Below, piece after piece: positions 38,257 to 48,859 of a DNA stretch of 64,000 bases. The notes below the pieces were generated by a model. It was not told where the DNA came from. It searched no databases and saw nothing but the letters and a program-made list of their open reading frames with translations. The translations under genes were made by a program, and so were the position numbers. How positions within the stretch are numbered: position 1 is the first letter of the stretch; each line of letters opens with the position of its first letter. Source of the DNA: Laspinema sp963821735 (lineage in GTDB: Bacteria > Cyanobacteriota > Cyanobacteriia > Cyanobacteriales > Laspinemataceae); NCBI GenBank assembly GCA_963821735.1, contig CAWGFK010000012.1:186001-250000 (forward strand), given 5' to 3'.

Positions 38257-38312
38257 AACCCGCACCCTAAAGGGTGGGGCTATACAGACGAAGCCTGCCT
38301 ACGCAGGCTCAA
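38257..38312. repeat. Interspersed two-hairpin repeat, copy 4 (inverted)
   Basis: Reverse-oriented copy: AACCCGCACCCTAAAGGGTGG, then the spacer, then hairpin GCCTGCCTACGCAGGC. Its hairpin-1 stem (GCCTGC/GCAGGC) differs from copies 2 and 3 (GCCCGC/GCGGGC) by paired changes. Confidence 0.85.
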
Positions 38313-38369
38313 GAGTATTGTTAGGTCTTTCACAACCGGATTTGGTATTATAAAACGTCGATTTTCTCT

Positions 38370-38424
38370 TTAGCCCGCGCAGGCGGGCTTTGTCCGTATA
38401 GCCCCACCCTTTAGGGTGCGGGTT
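38370..38424. repeat. Interspersed two-hairpin repeat, copy 5
   Basis: This copy matches the core of copies 2 and 3 over about 55 bp. With the inverted copy 4 it forms a head-to-head pair separated by 57 bp. Confidence 0.85.
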
Positions 38425-38538
38425 AAAACAAATTTTTTCAGGTCTTATGCCAATTTGTAGACTGTCACAATCTACTAGAAATTGACGGTAACTTGTAGCC
38501 ATACTAGAGGCGATCGACACAAACAAAGCCGGAGTTTT

Positions 38539-39312
38539 ATGAGATTTAACTTTTTCGGTGGATTTTCCCTCGGGTTGGTGGTCATTTTACTGTTGGCATT
38601 TGGGATTTTAAATTGGTTAAATATCCCGGCGGGCAATTTTTTAGATTGGGTGATTGGCGGGGCCAGTTTCTTATGGTTAGTGGTGATTGTGACCGTTCCT
38701 TGGAATATTTATTTTCAAGCGAAGGAAGTCGTCGCCGATGCGGAACAATCCCAGGAAAAAAATATCCCGATTGAAGCCAAGCAGTTGGGATATGTTCAGC
38801 GAATTGCCAAGCGATCGCTGTGGATTGCTATCGCCCTGCATATCATTTCTGCCCTAGTTTTATATGGGTTAGCCGCCACAGGAATTAGTGCGGTGGGATA
38901 TATCAGTTCCGTTGCGGCATTGTTGTTAACCGGGTTACGTCCGGTGATTCGGGCTTATGAATATATTGCCACGCGGTTAAGCATGATTCGCCGTGAGTTT
39001 AAATATCCCCGGGAAGATGTTTTAGAATTGCGCGATCGCGTCTTTATTTTAGAGGAGCAAATTAAATATATCTCTGATAGTTTAGATGAAAATAAAGCGG
39101 ATTCCTGGGCCTCCAATAAAAACCGGCAAGCGGCGGCATTGCGCCAAGATTTAAGTCAAATTGCTTCCTCGGTGGAAACCTTGCGTTCAACGAATCAGGC
39201 GGAACATGATGCGCTGAAGAAAGAGGCACAGAATGCGATCGCTCAATTAACCACCGATGGACAATTCCTCGATCATGTTCGAGAAATTATTCGCTTTTTC
39301 AAAACCGCCTAA
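38539..39312 (+). CDS. Membrane protein with C-terminal coiled coil, unknown function
   Basis: This starts at ATG 38539 (MRFNFFGGFSLGLV) preceded by GGAG; the longer frame from 38482 lacks support. The 257-residue protein has two N-terminal spans (FSLGLVVILLLAFGILNWL; FLWLVVIVTVPWNIYF) and a second pair (LWIAIALHIISALVLYGLAATGI; AVGYISSVAALLLTGL). A cytosolic helical domain follows with a coiled coil (DVLELRDRVFILEEQIKYISDSLDENK, DLSQIASSVETLR). A clean terminator follows. No family recognised. Confidence 0.7.
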   Translation: MRFNFFGGFSLGLVVILLLAFGILNWLNIPAGNFLDWVIGGASFLWLVVIVTVPWNIYFQAKEVVADAEQSQEKNIPIEAKQLGYVQRIAKRSLWIAIALHIISALVLYGLAATGISAVGYISSVAALLLTGLRPVIRAYEYIATRLSMIRREFKYPREDVLELRDRVFILEEQIKYISDSLDENKADSWASNKNRQAAALRQDLSQIASSVETLRSTNQAEHDALKKEAQNAIAQLTTDGQFLDHVREIIRFFKTA

Positions 39313-39335
39313 CGGTACTGCTGCGGTTCTCTTCG

Positions 39336-39364
39336 CCCCCAGAGGTCAACTTGGGGGTTTTTTT
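39336..39364 (+). terminator. Rho-independent terminator
   Basis: CCCCCA/TGGGGG stem (39336-39341 with 39352-39357) followed by seven T. It ends the preceding membrane-protein gene. Confidence 0.8.
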
Positions 39365-39479
39365 GTGGGAGAAACTCTATCTAAAGATGCGGTCAACTCA
39401 AGCTATAATTCACCTCCAGATAGAGTGACGCCGTAAAATAGATCTGTTATTTTCCAAATTATAGAGTTTGGAAACAGCA

Positions 39480-40325
39480 GTGACGCGGCAACTATTTCGG
39501 CTATTAATTGGATTTGTGATTGGGCTAGTGGGGGTCTTGAGTTACTGTACAACCCAAGTGGAAAACCCGATTACGGGAGAACAGCAACGCATCCGCTTAT
39601 CTCCCACGGAAGAGGTGCAACTCGGATTACAAACCCGAGGACAACTGGCGCAACAATTTGGGGGTTTATACCCAGATACTTCGGTGCAGCAAGCAGTCCA
39701 GCAGATGGGTCAGCGAATTGTCGAACAATCGGTGGTTTCCCAATCGGAATATCCCTTTGAATTTCATGTGCTTCAGGATTCAGAAACCGTCAATGCGTTT
39801 GCACTTCCAGGCGGGCAAATTTTTATTACCAATGGGTTACTGCAACGGCTGAATTCCCAATCGCAACTAGCGGGAATTTTAGGTCATGAAATTGGTCATG
39901 TCGTGGCGCGACATGGTGCAGAACATTTAGCCAAACGGGAACTCGGTTCCACCCTAGTCACCGCAGTGGGAATTGCCACCACCGACGAACAAGGAGGCGG
40001 GAGACAAACTGCGGCGATCGCCCGAGTTGCCAATGAAATGATTGCTTTGCAATATGGACGCGAGGCGGAACTAGAAAGCGATCGCCTCGGAGTACAGTTC
40101 ATGGCAGAAGCGGGTTATGACCCCAGAGGCATGATTGAAGTCATGGAAATCCTGGGTGATGCACAATCGGGTTCACCCTCCCCAGAATTTTTGAGTACAC
40201 ACCCCAATCCCGATAACCGAATTCAACGCTTAGAAGAGGCGATCGCTGAAGATTTTCCCAATGGAGTTCCGCCTCAATTAGAGAGTAAACATCAGAACTT
40301 GTCTCCCTTTGCAATTCTGCCCTAA
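39480..40325 (+). CDS. M48-family zinc metallopeptidase
   Basis: This membrane-anchored periplasmic peptidase has one N-terminal span (LFRLLIGFVIGLVGVLSYC) and the M48 active site HEIGHVVARH (His136, His140 from this start). The third ligand lies in GREAELESDRLGVQFMAEAGYDP, and STHPNPDNRI closes the domain. It resembles BepA/LoiP-type proteases involved in outer-membrane quality control. The start is GTG at 39480 or TTG at 39468; the GTG puts the span at the very N-terminus. Confidence 0.9.
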   Translation: MTRQLFRLLIGFVIGLVGVLSYCTTQVENPITGEQQRIRLSPTEEVQLGLQTRGQLAQQFGGLYPDTSVQQAVQQMGQRIVEQSVVSQSEYPFEFHVLQDSETVNAFALPGGQIFITNGLLQRLNSQSQLAGILGHEIGHVVARHGAEHLAKRELGSTLVTAVGIATTDEQGGGRQTAAIARVANEMIALQYGREAELESDRLGVQFMAEAGYDPRGMIEVMEILGDAQSGSPSPEFLSTHPNPDNRIQRLEEAIAEDFPNGVPPQLESKHQNLSPFAILP

Positions 40326-40389
40326 AATGGAAAATAATAGATAAAAAACTGGTAAAATTCTTACTATTTTTTGCTTCTCCATTCTCCGA

Positions 40390-42225
40390 TTACTGATATC
40401 CCGCAGCTTGGAGGGTAAATAATTTTGCATAGCGTCCCCCTGCTTGCATTAATTCGGTATGAGTGCCGCTTTCTATCAGTTTTCCTGATTCTAAAACAAT
40501 AATCGTATCCGCCATACGAACGGTGGAAAATCGATGAGAAATCAATAAAACCATCCGGTCTTTTGCCAAGCGCCGAAACCGTTCAAAAATTTCAAATTCG
40601 GCTTCCGCATCCATTGCTGATGTCGGTTCATCTAGGACTAAAATATCCGCTTTGATTCGCATAAAAGCACGAGAAAGACCAATTTTTTGCCATTGTCCTC
40701 CGGAGAGTTCGGTTCCCGATTTAAACCAGCGTCCGAGTTGGGTATAAAATCCCTGGGGTAAAGTGGCAATGAACGGTTCCGCCATGCCTTTTTCAGCGGC
40801 AGTTTTCCAACGGTTTTCGTCTTCTAAACTATCCACATCACCGACCCCAATATTCTCGCCGACGAGGAACTGATAGCGCACAAAATCTTGGAAAATGACG
40901 CCGATGCGCTGTCGTAAGTGGTTGATATCCCATTCGCGCAAGTCTAATCCATCGAGGAGAATTTCACCGGATGAGGGTTCGTAGAGGCGGGTGAGTAATT
41001 TGATTAAGGTGGTTTTTCCAGACCCATTTTTGCCGACTAAGGCGAGTTTTTCTCCGGGTTTTAAATGAAAGGTGATGTCGGTTAAGGCGGGTTGGGTGGC
41101 GTCGGGATAGGTAAAAGAAACGTTCTGGAATCGGACACCATCTTGGGGAATGGGTCCTCGGTTGGCGTTCCCTTCTGCCTGGGGTATCTCTTGTTCTAAA
41201 AATTCATACAAGTTGGATAAATAGAGGTTATCTTCATACATTCCCCCGATCGCACTCAAGGTAGCAGAAAAACTGGATTGTCCCTGGCGAAATACCATTA
41301 AATACATGGTCATATCTCCCAGGGTGATGCGTCCAGAAATGGCAGCGATCGCAATCCAGGCGTAGGTTCCATAAAATGCCAAGCTACTCAGCAACCCTAG
41401 CACATATCCCCAAAATCCTCGCCGCAAGGTCAAATTTCGGTCTTCCTGATACAAGCGATGAAAGATATTCCGATATCGATTCAAAAACACGGGTCCAAGT
41501 TGATACAGTTGCACCTCTTTGGCATAATCTTCTCGCGCAATCAGGGTTTCTAAATAAATTTGTTCCCGGGTTTCTGGCGATCGCCTTTTAAAAACCCGAA
41601 AAGCGGCACCAGCAAACTTGGTTTCCGCTAAAAACGGCGGAATCGCAGCGATCGCCAGGACCACAACCACCCATCCGGAAAACTGCAACAACAATCCTCC
41701 ATACGCCACCAACCCCAAACTTTCTTGCACTAACCCAAAAGTGCGATTCACAAAACTCAGGGGACGACTCGATGCCTCTCGTCGGGCCCGAGTCATTTTG
41801 TCATACACTTCAGAATCTTCAAAATGGGATAGGGAAAGGGTCAATGCTTTTTCTAAAATTAATTCATTCACCGTTTGTCCCAGGAGGACGCGCAACAGGG
41901 ATTGACAAACACTCAACCCACGCTGACAGAGGGTCAACATCATCACAGCGATCGCCTCAAATCCCACATACATCAGCGCCGTTTGGGGTCCCGTCCCGGA
42001 ACTCGCTGCGGTGACGACGCTATCGATAATTAACTTTCCCAGATAGGCAATTCCTGCCGGTAATAATCCAGCAATTCCAGTGAGAATTGCTACAATTGCT
42101 GTTAAAATTGGGCTGGTTTTCCAAACTAATTGAACCGCTCTTTTGCTATACTTAAAAGCGGATAAACCAAAGCGGAAACTCTGCCCGATCCGACTGAATA
42201 CATTCTGGCGATCGCGCCTTCTCAT
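40390..42225 (-). CDS. ABC transporter, fused permease and ATPase (exporter type)
   Basis: This 611-residue half-exporter has six membrane spans in the first about 350 residues, then an ATPase with Walker A LVGKNGSGKTTL, signature LSGGQWQKIGLSRAF, Walker B ILVLDEPTSAMD and H-loop LLISHRFSTV. I start it at ATG 42225 (MRRRDRQNVFSRIGQ); the longer frame overlaps the hemagglutinin gene. It lies 22 bp downstream of that exoprotein gene on the same strand, so it may be cotranscribed. It is not the usual TpsB partner. Substrate unknown. Confidence 0.88.
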   Translation of the reverse strand: MRRRDRQNVFSRIGQSFRFGLSAFKYSKRAVQLVWKTSPILTAIVAILTGIAGLLPAGIAYLGKLIIDSVVTAASSGTGPQTALMYVGFEAIAVMMLTLCQRGLSVCQSLLRVLLGQTVNELILEKALTLSLSHFEDSEVYDKMTRARREASSRPLSFVNRTFGLVQESLGLVAYGGLLLQFSGWVVVVLAIAAIPPFLAETKFAGAAFRVFKRRSPETREQIYLETLIAREDYAKEVQLYQLGPVFLNRYRNIFHRLYQEDRNLTLRRGFWGYVLGLLSSLAFYGTYAWIAIAAISGRITLGDMTMYLMVFRQGQSSFSATLSAIGGMYEDNLYLSNLYEFLEQEIPQAEGNANRGPIPQDGVRFQNVSFTYPDATQPALTDITFHLKPGEKLALVGKNGSGKTTLIKLLTRLYEPSSGEILLDGLDLREWDINHLRQRIGVIFQDFVRYQFLVGENIGVGDVDSLEDENRWKTAAEKGMAEPFIATLPQGFYTQLGRWFKSGTELSGGQWQKIGLSRAFMRIKADILVLDEPTSAMDAEAEFEIFERFRRLAKDRMVLLISHRFSTVRMADTIIVLESGKLIESGTHTELMQAGGRYAKLFTLQAAGYQ

Positions 42226-42247
42226 CGTTATTCTGATTCCCTCTTGC

Positions 42248-45200
42248 TCATCGGTTACACTGGGGCGGTACAATCCTAAACGGTTGCCGCAGTTCTCGGA
42301 GTGACACTTCCGCCACTAGCTTAATTTTACCTTGATTATCCCGAGACCAACCCCGCGCTTCTACCAATTCCGGGGAATTTTCCCCCGAATTGAGTCCCGT
42401 TGCACTCCCTTGGCGCGGTAATCTCTCCGTGGAGTTTGATCCGGTTGCGGGGTCAGAGTGACCTAAATCAATTAAGGGAGACTCTGGGGCGATCGCATCA
42501 TTTGGACTCGGCGGTAAACCCCCTCTGCCTGTCACCACAAAGCTACTCTGGGGAGTATTTTCAGCGGAACAACTCTGCACCACCACATTGCTCAGATCCA
42601 CCAGATTTTCCGGTAAATCCACTAACCCCGATGTGGGGTCAACTTCCGGTCTATTCACTTCAACAATGCCATCAAATTGTGGACCCTGAGCCGAAGTTGC
42701 GGTAATATCACTGGTGTTAGAACTGCCAATTCGGCGCGCCTGAGCACCAAAAATTCCTTGGGTATTAATAATAACTTGACCCCCGGATGCTTGTTCAGAA
42801 TTGGCGCTGATGTTACTATTATTAATCGCCACAATATTATCGGTATTGAGGATAATATTTCCGCCGGTTCCCGTGCCCGTGGCATTGGTGGTAATTTGAC
42901 TATTATTGCGTAAAATCAGGTCCGGCGATCGCAGGATAATATTGCCCCGATCGCCACTGGCGGTTTCCGAGGATAACACCGCGCGATCGCTCAACCTCAC
43001 CCGTTCCCCTGCGGTTAAGGTGATACTCCCTGCCGCACCTGTCCCCGTTGCACTGGTGAGAATTTGGCTATCGTTGCTCAGGTCAATTCGATTCGCCCTC
43101 ACCGCAATCTCACCACTGGGAAACGCCGTGGTTGAGCGCGCACTCAACAAGGCCCCATCGGATACCTGTAATCGGTCCGTGGCGATCGTTAACCCACCCC
43201 CAGAACCCTGCGCTGCCTCCTCCGTACTGCTAAATACCCCCGAAGTAAAACTCCCATCGGGACTTGTGCCACTCACAGTCATTCCCTGGGTAACAGTCAG
43301 GCGAATCTCACCGGAGTCTCCCGTTCCTCGGGTGAGGGCCTGAATTCCCGCCCCCCCTGTCACTGCCAGAGTATCGGCATTAATCTGAATATCTCCCGCA
43401 TTGCCGACTCCACCCGCCTCCACCGTACTCGCCAACCCACTAAACTCTCCCAAGGTATTCACCCCAGTGAACACCGCATTGGAGACTTGAATCTGGATAT
43501 CTCCAGAATTCCCTCGCCCTCGGGTCAGGGTTTGGATTTGAGCACCTTGGCTCACTTCTAGAGTCCGGGATTGGAGATTAATACTTCCGGCATTTCCCAG
43601 AGCATTGGTTTCTACGGTGGTAAAAATTCCGGTCGTCGCACCTTCCTCACTTATATTGGACGGGGGAGGGGGAGTCGGGGCCGGAGGAGTCGGAGGACTC
43701 GGGTCTCCCGGGGTCGGAGTCGGGGTCGGGGTTGGGTCAATAATTACGACGGACAGATCTTCGACCAGACTCAGTGGCACTACCGGGGTAACCGCGATAA
43801 TCGGTGCAGATGGGATGGGATTGCGCTGGGTGTCATTGCCCTGGATGGAAATTTGGTCCGTCATTTGGATCTGAATATTGCCTGCATTACCCGGTTGCGA
43901 ATCAAAGGTACTGCCGACAATTTGTGCGCCTTCACTCATCACCAGCGATCGCCCCGTCATCTGAACTCCCCCGCTACTTCTTCCCGAGGCGATCGGGGGA
44001 ACTGTGCTAATCAAGGAAAAGGGAGAACTCTGTATTGACCCGATACTGCTAAAAATTACCGTATTTGCGCCAGTGAGAGTAATATTTTCTCGCACTTGGA
44101 GCGAAACGGGACCCGCATTTCCTTCTCCAAAGGTCGCCGCCACCAATTGAGCGCCCTCACTCATCAAGAGCGATCGCGCCTGAATGTCAATTCCCCCACT
44201 ATTTCCCTCACTCACCCCGGAGGCAACGGTACTCAAAATCCCCGTTCTCACCCCATTGAGGGTAACAGCATCATTGGCGTTAATTTTGACAGGACCGGCA
44301 TTTCCCAATCCCGAGGCAACGGCCTGGATTTGTGCGCCCCCAGTCATGGACAGGGTTCCAGTATTCACTTCAATCCCAGCGCTGTTCCCGTTCCCGGCAC
44401 TATTGTTAAACAGACTGGTATTACTGCCCGTCAGGGAAACTCCCTCCCTCACCTTTAAAACGATTGTACCCGCGTTGCCAATCCCCTGAGTTTGGGAAAT
44501 CACTTGAGCCACCCTCACTCAGAACGAGCGATCGCCCTTCAATCTCAATCCCCTCACTATTGCCAATTCCCGTCTGACCCACCGCATTAAAAATCGCCGT
44601 ACCTGCACCGGAAAGACTCACCCCATCAGTTGTGCGAATTGCGACCCGTCCCGCATTTCCATCATTTTGGGTGATCGACTGGACTTGTGCGCCATTGGTT
44701 AAAGCAACCGTTCCCGCTTGAATCTCAATTCCGCCACTGTTCCCAACCCCTCTGCGTTCCGCTCTTCCCACCCCCAATTCTACTAGACTAAAAATGCCCG
44801 TTTCTCTCCCCGTCAGGGTTAATCCCTCGGCCACCTGAATCACCACCTGACCCGCATTTCCCCCGCCATTTTTGACCACTGCACTCAGTTGCGAACCCTC
44901 ACTCAGGGAGAGAGATTCTCCTCTGAAGGTGACATTTCCGCCATTGCCGGTAGCATCAAACCCGACTTGGTTACCGATCGCACTCTGTTGGGTGAGGGTA
45001 ATCGCGCCGGTAGCATCCAGGGTAATCTCTCCCCCTTGGGCATTAGGTCCCCCTTGCTGAGTCTCAATCCCGGCAATGATTCGACTCCCTCCAGATAGCT
45101 GGATATTGCGTCCCTGAAGGGAAATCTCCCCCCCATCATTGCTAATCACCGAGAGTACACTATTATTGCTCAGAGAAATATCCCCCCTCGGATTCTGGGT

Positions 45201-45947
45201 TTCTGGGGTGGGAGTCTGGTACAACGTTACTCCGCCATTCTGCCAATTCAAGGCAGTCGATCCTTCCGACCCCACGGCATTTAACGCCACCAGACCCCCG
45301 GGTGCGCGTAATTGACCCGAGGCGATCGCCACTTCTCCTGCTGCCAATCCCAACGTTTGACCCGGTTCCACCGTCAAGTTCGCCCCCTGCACCTCAATTC
45401 CCCTGGGGTTACTCCCATATTGCAATCCCACCGGCACCGTCACCGACAACAAGGGGGCCTGAACTTCCCCCCCAGTAGCAGTAAACAGACTCCCATCGGC
45501 AAACGTAAACCCATTCGCCGTACTCGCCACAAACGACCCCCCTAGATTTAACGTGGCATTGGGCCCAAAAATAATGCCATTGGGATTGAGTAAAAACAAA
45601 TTGGCAATGCCATTGGCTTGAATTAATCCATCAATTGTGGAACCGCCACCCCCCGTAATTCGGGTGAAGATATTTTGAATTTCTAGGGAATTATTAAACA
45701 AAGCAGTCCCACCCGTGGGGAGATTAAACTGCTCAAAACTATGAAATAAATTCCCCCCGGATGCGGTCCCCCCATCAATGGTCAAGATTGCTCCATTGGG
45801 GGTAACGACGGAATTAATCGGTAGGGTGGAATCGGGAATGATTTGGGCGTGACTGGGACCCGTGGTAGCAATCTCCCCGAGACAAAGCAGGGCGACTGTA
45901 AATCGGCGGATTCCCGGAATACAGGAATGGGAGTTAGAGGTTGGCAT
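42248..45947 (-). CDS. Filamentous hemagglutinin-type exoprotein, TPS domain (frameshifted)
   Basis: This is a two-partner-secretion (TpsA-like) exoprotein of about 1232 residues after repair. It has a signal peptide (FTVALLCLGEIATTGPSHAQ) and a TPS/FhaB N-terminal domain with FHSFEQFNLPTGGTALFNNS and LFLLNPNGIIFGPNATLNLGGSFVAST. Many short beta-helix repeats then follow (RSLxxSEGAQxxxxTxGxGNAG). A Pro/Thr-rich stretch (PTPTPTPGDPSPPTPPAPTPPPP) divides the helix. The C-terminus ends VVQSCSAENTPQSSFVVTGRGGLPPSPNDAI, typical of cyanobacterial family members. One extra base at 44508-44514 splits it; removal gives VLSEGAQVISQTQGIGNAG. Confidence 0.88.
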
Positions 45948-46107
45948 AAACCCGGGTCAAATAATTTCGAGAGGAAAGCCGAGCCTTGTTTAATTTATTA
46001 AACCTGAGAATGGTTAATTGTGCAATTTGCGGGATTGGGTCCGAGGTAATCAATCCGGTGAGGCGTTGTGGATGCAACCGACAGCCTCGGGGATATTAAG
46101 ATAGAGG

Positions 46108-46797
46108 GTGCAAAATATTCAGATAGAAGGAACTCTCCCCTTGTCTTTAGAAGCGATCGCCATTCCCCCGACTAGCGACCAAACCCCGACAGGTATTATT
46201 GTCATGCTCCACGGATGGGGGGCTAATAGCCAGGATTTAGCGCCCTTAGCCGCCCAACTTAATTTCCCCGACTTCCTGTTTTTATTTGCCGATGCGCCGT
46301 TTCCCCATCCCCAGGTTCTGGAGGGCCGAATGTGGTATGACCTGAACAGCCCAAATTATCAGAAGTTACCGGAAAGTCAAGAAATATTGACAAGTTGGCT
46401 GCGATCGCTCGAAGGGAGTACCGGCGTTCCCCTGGAACGAACGGTGTTAAGCGGGTTTTCCCAAGGCGGGGCGATGACGTTAGATGTGGGACTGCGATTA
46501 CCCTTAGCTGGTTTAGTCTCTATGAGTGGTTACTTACATTGTGAACCCCAACCAATGGGCGATCGCCTCCCCCCCACCTTAATCATGCATGGCACCGAGG
46601 ACCCCGTAGTTCCCCTGAGCGCGGCTCATCAGGCGAGGGAAGTATTTCAAGCCTTGGGGGTCGCCGTGCAATATCGGGAATGGCGAATGGGTCACTCCAT
46701 TTTGCCGGAACAAATGGAGGTGATGCAAACTTTTATTGCGGAAATTTTTGAGGAAACTTTTCCGACCTCAGAAGAAACTAATATGAATAAGCCTTAA
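46108..46797 (+). CDS. Alpha/beta hydrolase, phospholipase/carboxylesterase family
   Basis: This 229-residue serine hydrolase has the oxyanion region VMLHGWGANSQDL, nucleophile GFSQGGAM, Asp in HGTEDPVVPL and His in MGHSI. It is an acyl-protein thioesterase/carboxylesterase-like enzyme for short acyl esters. The start is GTG at 46108, with AGATAGAGG before it. It precedes the DUF2555-coaBC cluster by about 100 bp. Confidence 0.9.
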   Translation: MQNIQIEGTLPLSLEAIAIPPTSDQTPTGIIVMLHGWGANSQDLAPLAAQLNFPDFLFLFADAPFPHPQVLEGRMWYDLNSPNYQKLPESQEILTSWLRSLEGSTGVPLERTVLSGFSQGGAMTLDVGLRLPLAGLVSMSGYLHCEPQPMGDRLPPTLIMHGTEDPVVPLSAAHQAREVFQALGVAVQYREWRMGHSILPEQMEVMQTFIAEIFEETFPTSEETNMNKP

Positions 46798-46895
46798 GAT
46801 TTAGGTCGCAACCCGGTCAATTAGAGTACAATTTACTCTTGTAGCGGACTTGCTTTGCTAGATCCAAGTGCTCATACATAATGGAGGGGCGAACG

Positions 46896-47108
46896 ATGGG
46901 AGCGACGACCATTTCCACTCGGGATATTACTTCGATGACGGAGGCTGATATCGAGAAACTCGCTATCCGTCTTGAACTGGATGATTATACCGATCCGTTT
47001 GAGGGCTTGAATGATTGGCATCTGCTACGTGCGATCGCCTTTCGTCGTCCAGAACTCGTTGAACCTTACATCTATTTGTTGGACTTGCAACCTTACGATG
47101 AAGGGTAA
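46896..47108 (+). CDS. DUF2555 domain protein
   Basis: This 70-residue cyanobacterial protein contains TEADIEKLAIRLELDDYTDPFEGLNDWHLLRAIAFRRPELVEPYIYLLDLQPYDEG, characteristic of DUF2555. I choose ATG at 46896 because GGAGGGG lies just before it; another ATG in frame at 46881 would overlap that site. It lies 22 bp before coaBC, so it is likely cotranscribed. Function unknown. Confidence 0.85.
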   Translation: MGATTISTRDITSMTEADIEKLAIRLELDDYTDPFEGLNDWHLLRAIAFRRPELVEPYIYLLDLQPYDEG

Positions 47109-47130
47109 CCTCTGAGGGTCAGTCTGAACC

Positions 47131-48405
47131 ATGAGTGAGGACGTTAATTGGACAGGCATCCAGGGGGGAAACCTCCTCGTGCCTTCTTCATTTGAAAATA
47201 GACGGATTCTGCTGGGCATCACCGGGGGAATTGCCGCCTATAAAGTTTGTGATGCCCTCTCAACCCTAGGGAAAGCGGGGGCGCAGGTCCGGGCGATTCT
47301 GACTCGTGGTGCCCAGGAATTTATTACCCCCTTGACGGTGACCACCCTTTGTCGTCATCCTGCCTATACCGATGCCAACTTCTGGCAACCCGTCCATTCC
47401 CGACCGTTACATATTGAACTGGGGGAATGGGCGGAGGTTTTGGTGATTGCCCCCCTGACGGCGAATACCTTAGCGAAGTTGGCAACGGGAATGGCGGATA
47501 ATCTGCTCACCAATACGGTTCTAGCTTCTACTTGTCCGATTTTACTGGCCCCGGCGATGAATACGGAAATGTGGAATCAGGCGGTGACTCAACGCAATTG
47601 GGAACAGGTGGTTCAGGGGTCGCGATTTCACGGGATTGAACCGGGTTCGGGACTCCTGGCTTGCGATCGCGTCGGCACCGGGCGGATGGCGGAACCGGAG
47701 CGAATTTTAGCTCATGTCGAATCGGTCTTGCATACCCAGGGTAAGCAGGATTTAGCCGGTAAGCGGGTGTTAATCGGGGCCGGAAGTACCCGGGAGCATT
47801 TTGATCCAGTCCGGTTTATCGGCAATCCCGCCACAGGTAAAATGGGCATTGCTTTAGCACGCTGTGCGCTCCATCGGGGGGCTGAGGTGACTTTTGTGGG
47901 GGGAGCGATGTCCCCCGGATTTCAGGAGTTGATACCCGGTGCTCGGATTGTGGCGGTGACTCGGGCGGAAGAAATGCAGCAGGCAATGCTAGAATTTTTT
48001 CCCGAGGCGGATATAACGGTGATGGCGGCAGCGGTGGCGGATGTTAGGCCGGTGCAGTTTCATTCGCACAAGTTACCAAAACAGGCGCTGCCGGAGCGTT
48101 TGCCCTTGGAGTCGGTGCCGGATATTATCGCACAATTGGGGGAATGCAAGCAACCCCATCAGCGGTTAGTTGGGTTTGCCGCGCAAACCGGGGAGATTGT
48201 CACCCCAGCCATTGAGAAGTTGCGGCGCAAGAAGTTAGATGCGATCGTTGCCAATCCGATTGATCGTCCGAATGCGGGGTTTGGGAGTGATAGTAATCAG
48301 GCGGTGGTGATTGCTGCCACGGGACGACAACAGGCGATCGCCCCCTGTAGTAAGTTGAAATTGGCCCATCAAGTGTTTGATTTTATTCAGTCTCTGTCCC
48401 GGTAA
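47131..48405 (+). CDS. coaBC: Bifunctional phosphopantothenoylcysteine decarboxylase/phosphopantothenate-cysteine ligase
   Basis: This 424-residue coenzyme A biosynthesis enzyme has an N-terminal CoaC flavoprotein (ILLGITGGIAAYKVCDALS, the catalytic His in SRPLHIELGEWAEVLVIAPLTANTLAK, PAMNTEMW). The C-terminal CoaB ligase carries GAGSTREHFDPVRFIGNPATGKMGIALA, AAVADVRP and KLPK. It follows DUF2555 closely and is followed by a DUF4090-like gene, all on the plus strand. Confidence 0.96.
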   Translation: MSEDVNWTGIQGGNLLVPSSFENRRILLGITGGIAAYKVCDALSTLGKAGAQVRAILTRGAQEFITPLTVTTLCRHPAYTDANFWQPVHSRPLHIELGEWAEVLVIAPLTANTLAKLATGMADNLLTNTVLASTCPILLAPAMNTEMWNQAVTQRNWEQVVQGSRFHGIEPGSGLLACDRVGTGRMAEPERILAHVESVLHTQGKQDLAGKRVLIGAGSTREHFDPVRFIGNPATGKMGIALARCALHRGAEVTFVGGAMSPGFQELIPGARIVAVTRAEEMQQAMLEFFPEADITVMAAAVADVRPVQFHSHKLPKQALPERLPLESVPDIIAQLGECKQPHQRLVGFAAQTGEIVTPAIEKLRRKKLDAIVANPIDRPNAGFGSDSNQAVVIAATGRQQAIAPCSKLKLAHQVFDFIQSLSR

Positions 48406-48476
48406 GTCCTGGGATATAGGGCGAGGGGACGCAACGAGGGTAGAATGCTGAGGTAATCTTTCGGCCAAAAGTGTTT

Positions 48477-48782
48477 ATGACGAGCGAAAACAAGGCAGTT
48501 GCAGAGAGTACCACCGGCGCAGATGCGATCGATGTGGCGATCGCCAAGGGAATTGATTTTGATGGTTCTCCCATTCCCGAGGCTAAACTCGACCTTTACA
48601 ATCAGGTGATGGGACTAGAGGCGGGACGGCAGCGCAGTGGCGTGTCCAATACCATGCGATCGCGCATTGTGCGGATTGGGGCCAAACATATCCCTCAAGA
48701 TGAACTCAACCAGATGCTGATCAAGGCTGACTTTGCGCCTTTAAAAGAGAAAGAAATCGCTTTCTACTATGGCGGCAAATAG
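48477..48782 (+). CDS. DUF4090-like conserved cyanobacterial protein
   Basis: This 101-residue protein (MTSENKAVAESTTGADAIDVAIAKG...) has a strongly conserved core GIDFDGSPIPEAKLDLYNQVMGLEAGRQRSGVSNTMRSRIVRIGAKHI and a C-terminus PLKEKEIAFYYGGK. I recall this as the DUF4090 family of cyanobacteria, but that name is from memory. The start is ATG at 48477 (GTG at 48471 is possible). A terminator follows, closing the DUF2555-coaBC cluster. Confidence 0.75.
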   Translation: MTSENKAVAESTTGADAIDVAIAKGIDFDGSPIPEAKLDLYNQVMGLEAGRQRSGVSNTMRSRIVRIGAKHIPQDELNQMLIKADFAPLKEKEIAFYYGGK

Positions 48783-48827
48783 TCCGAAAATTTAGGATTG
48801 AAAATCCGGATTGTCGGGATATTTTTA

Positions 48828-48859
48828 GGGGGCGCAGTGAGCGCTCCTTAATTTTTTTT
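48828..48859 (+). terminator. Terminator of the coaBC cluster
   Basis: GGGGCGC...GCGCTCC hairpin with one wobble (48828-48847), followed by TTAATTTTTTTT. The remaining gap to the next gene (to 49240) contains a TTGACA-like -35 at 49170-49175 but no convincing -10. Confidence 0.6.

Noticed and set aside
48805..48810. TCCGGA, similar to the DIF-type promoter element reported near heterocyst genes
   Set aside because: It is a six-base palindrome in the tail of the preceding transcript, before its terminator, and 430 bp from the patX-like gene.
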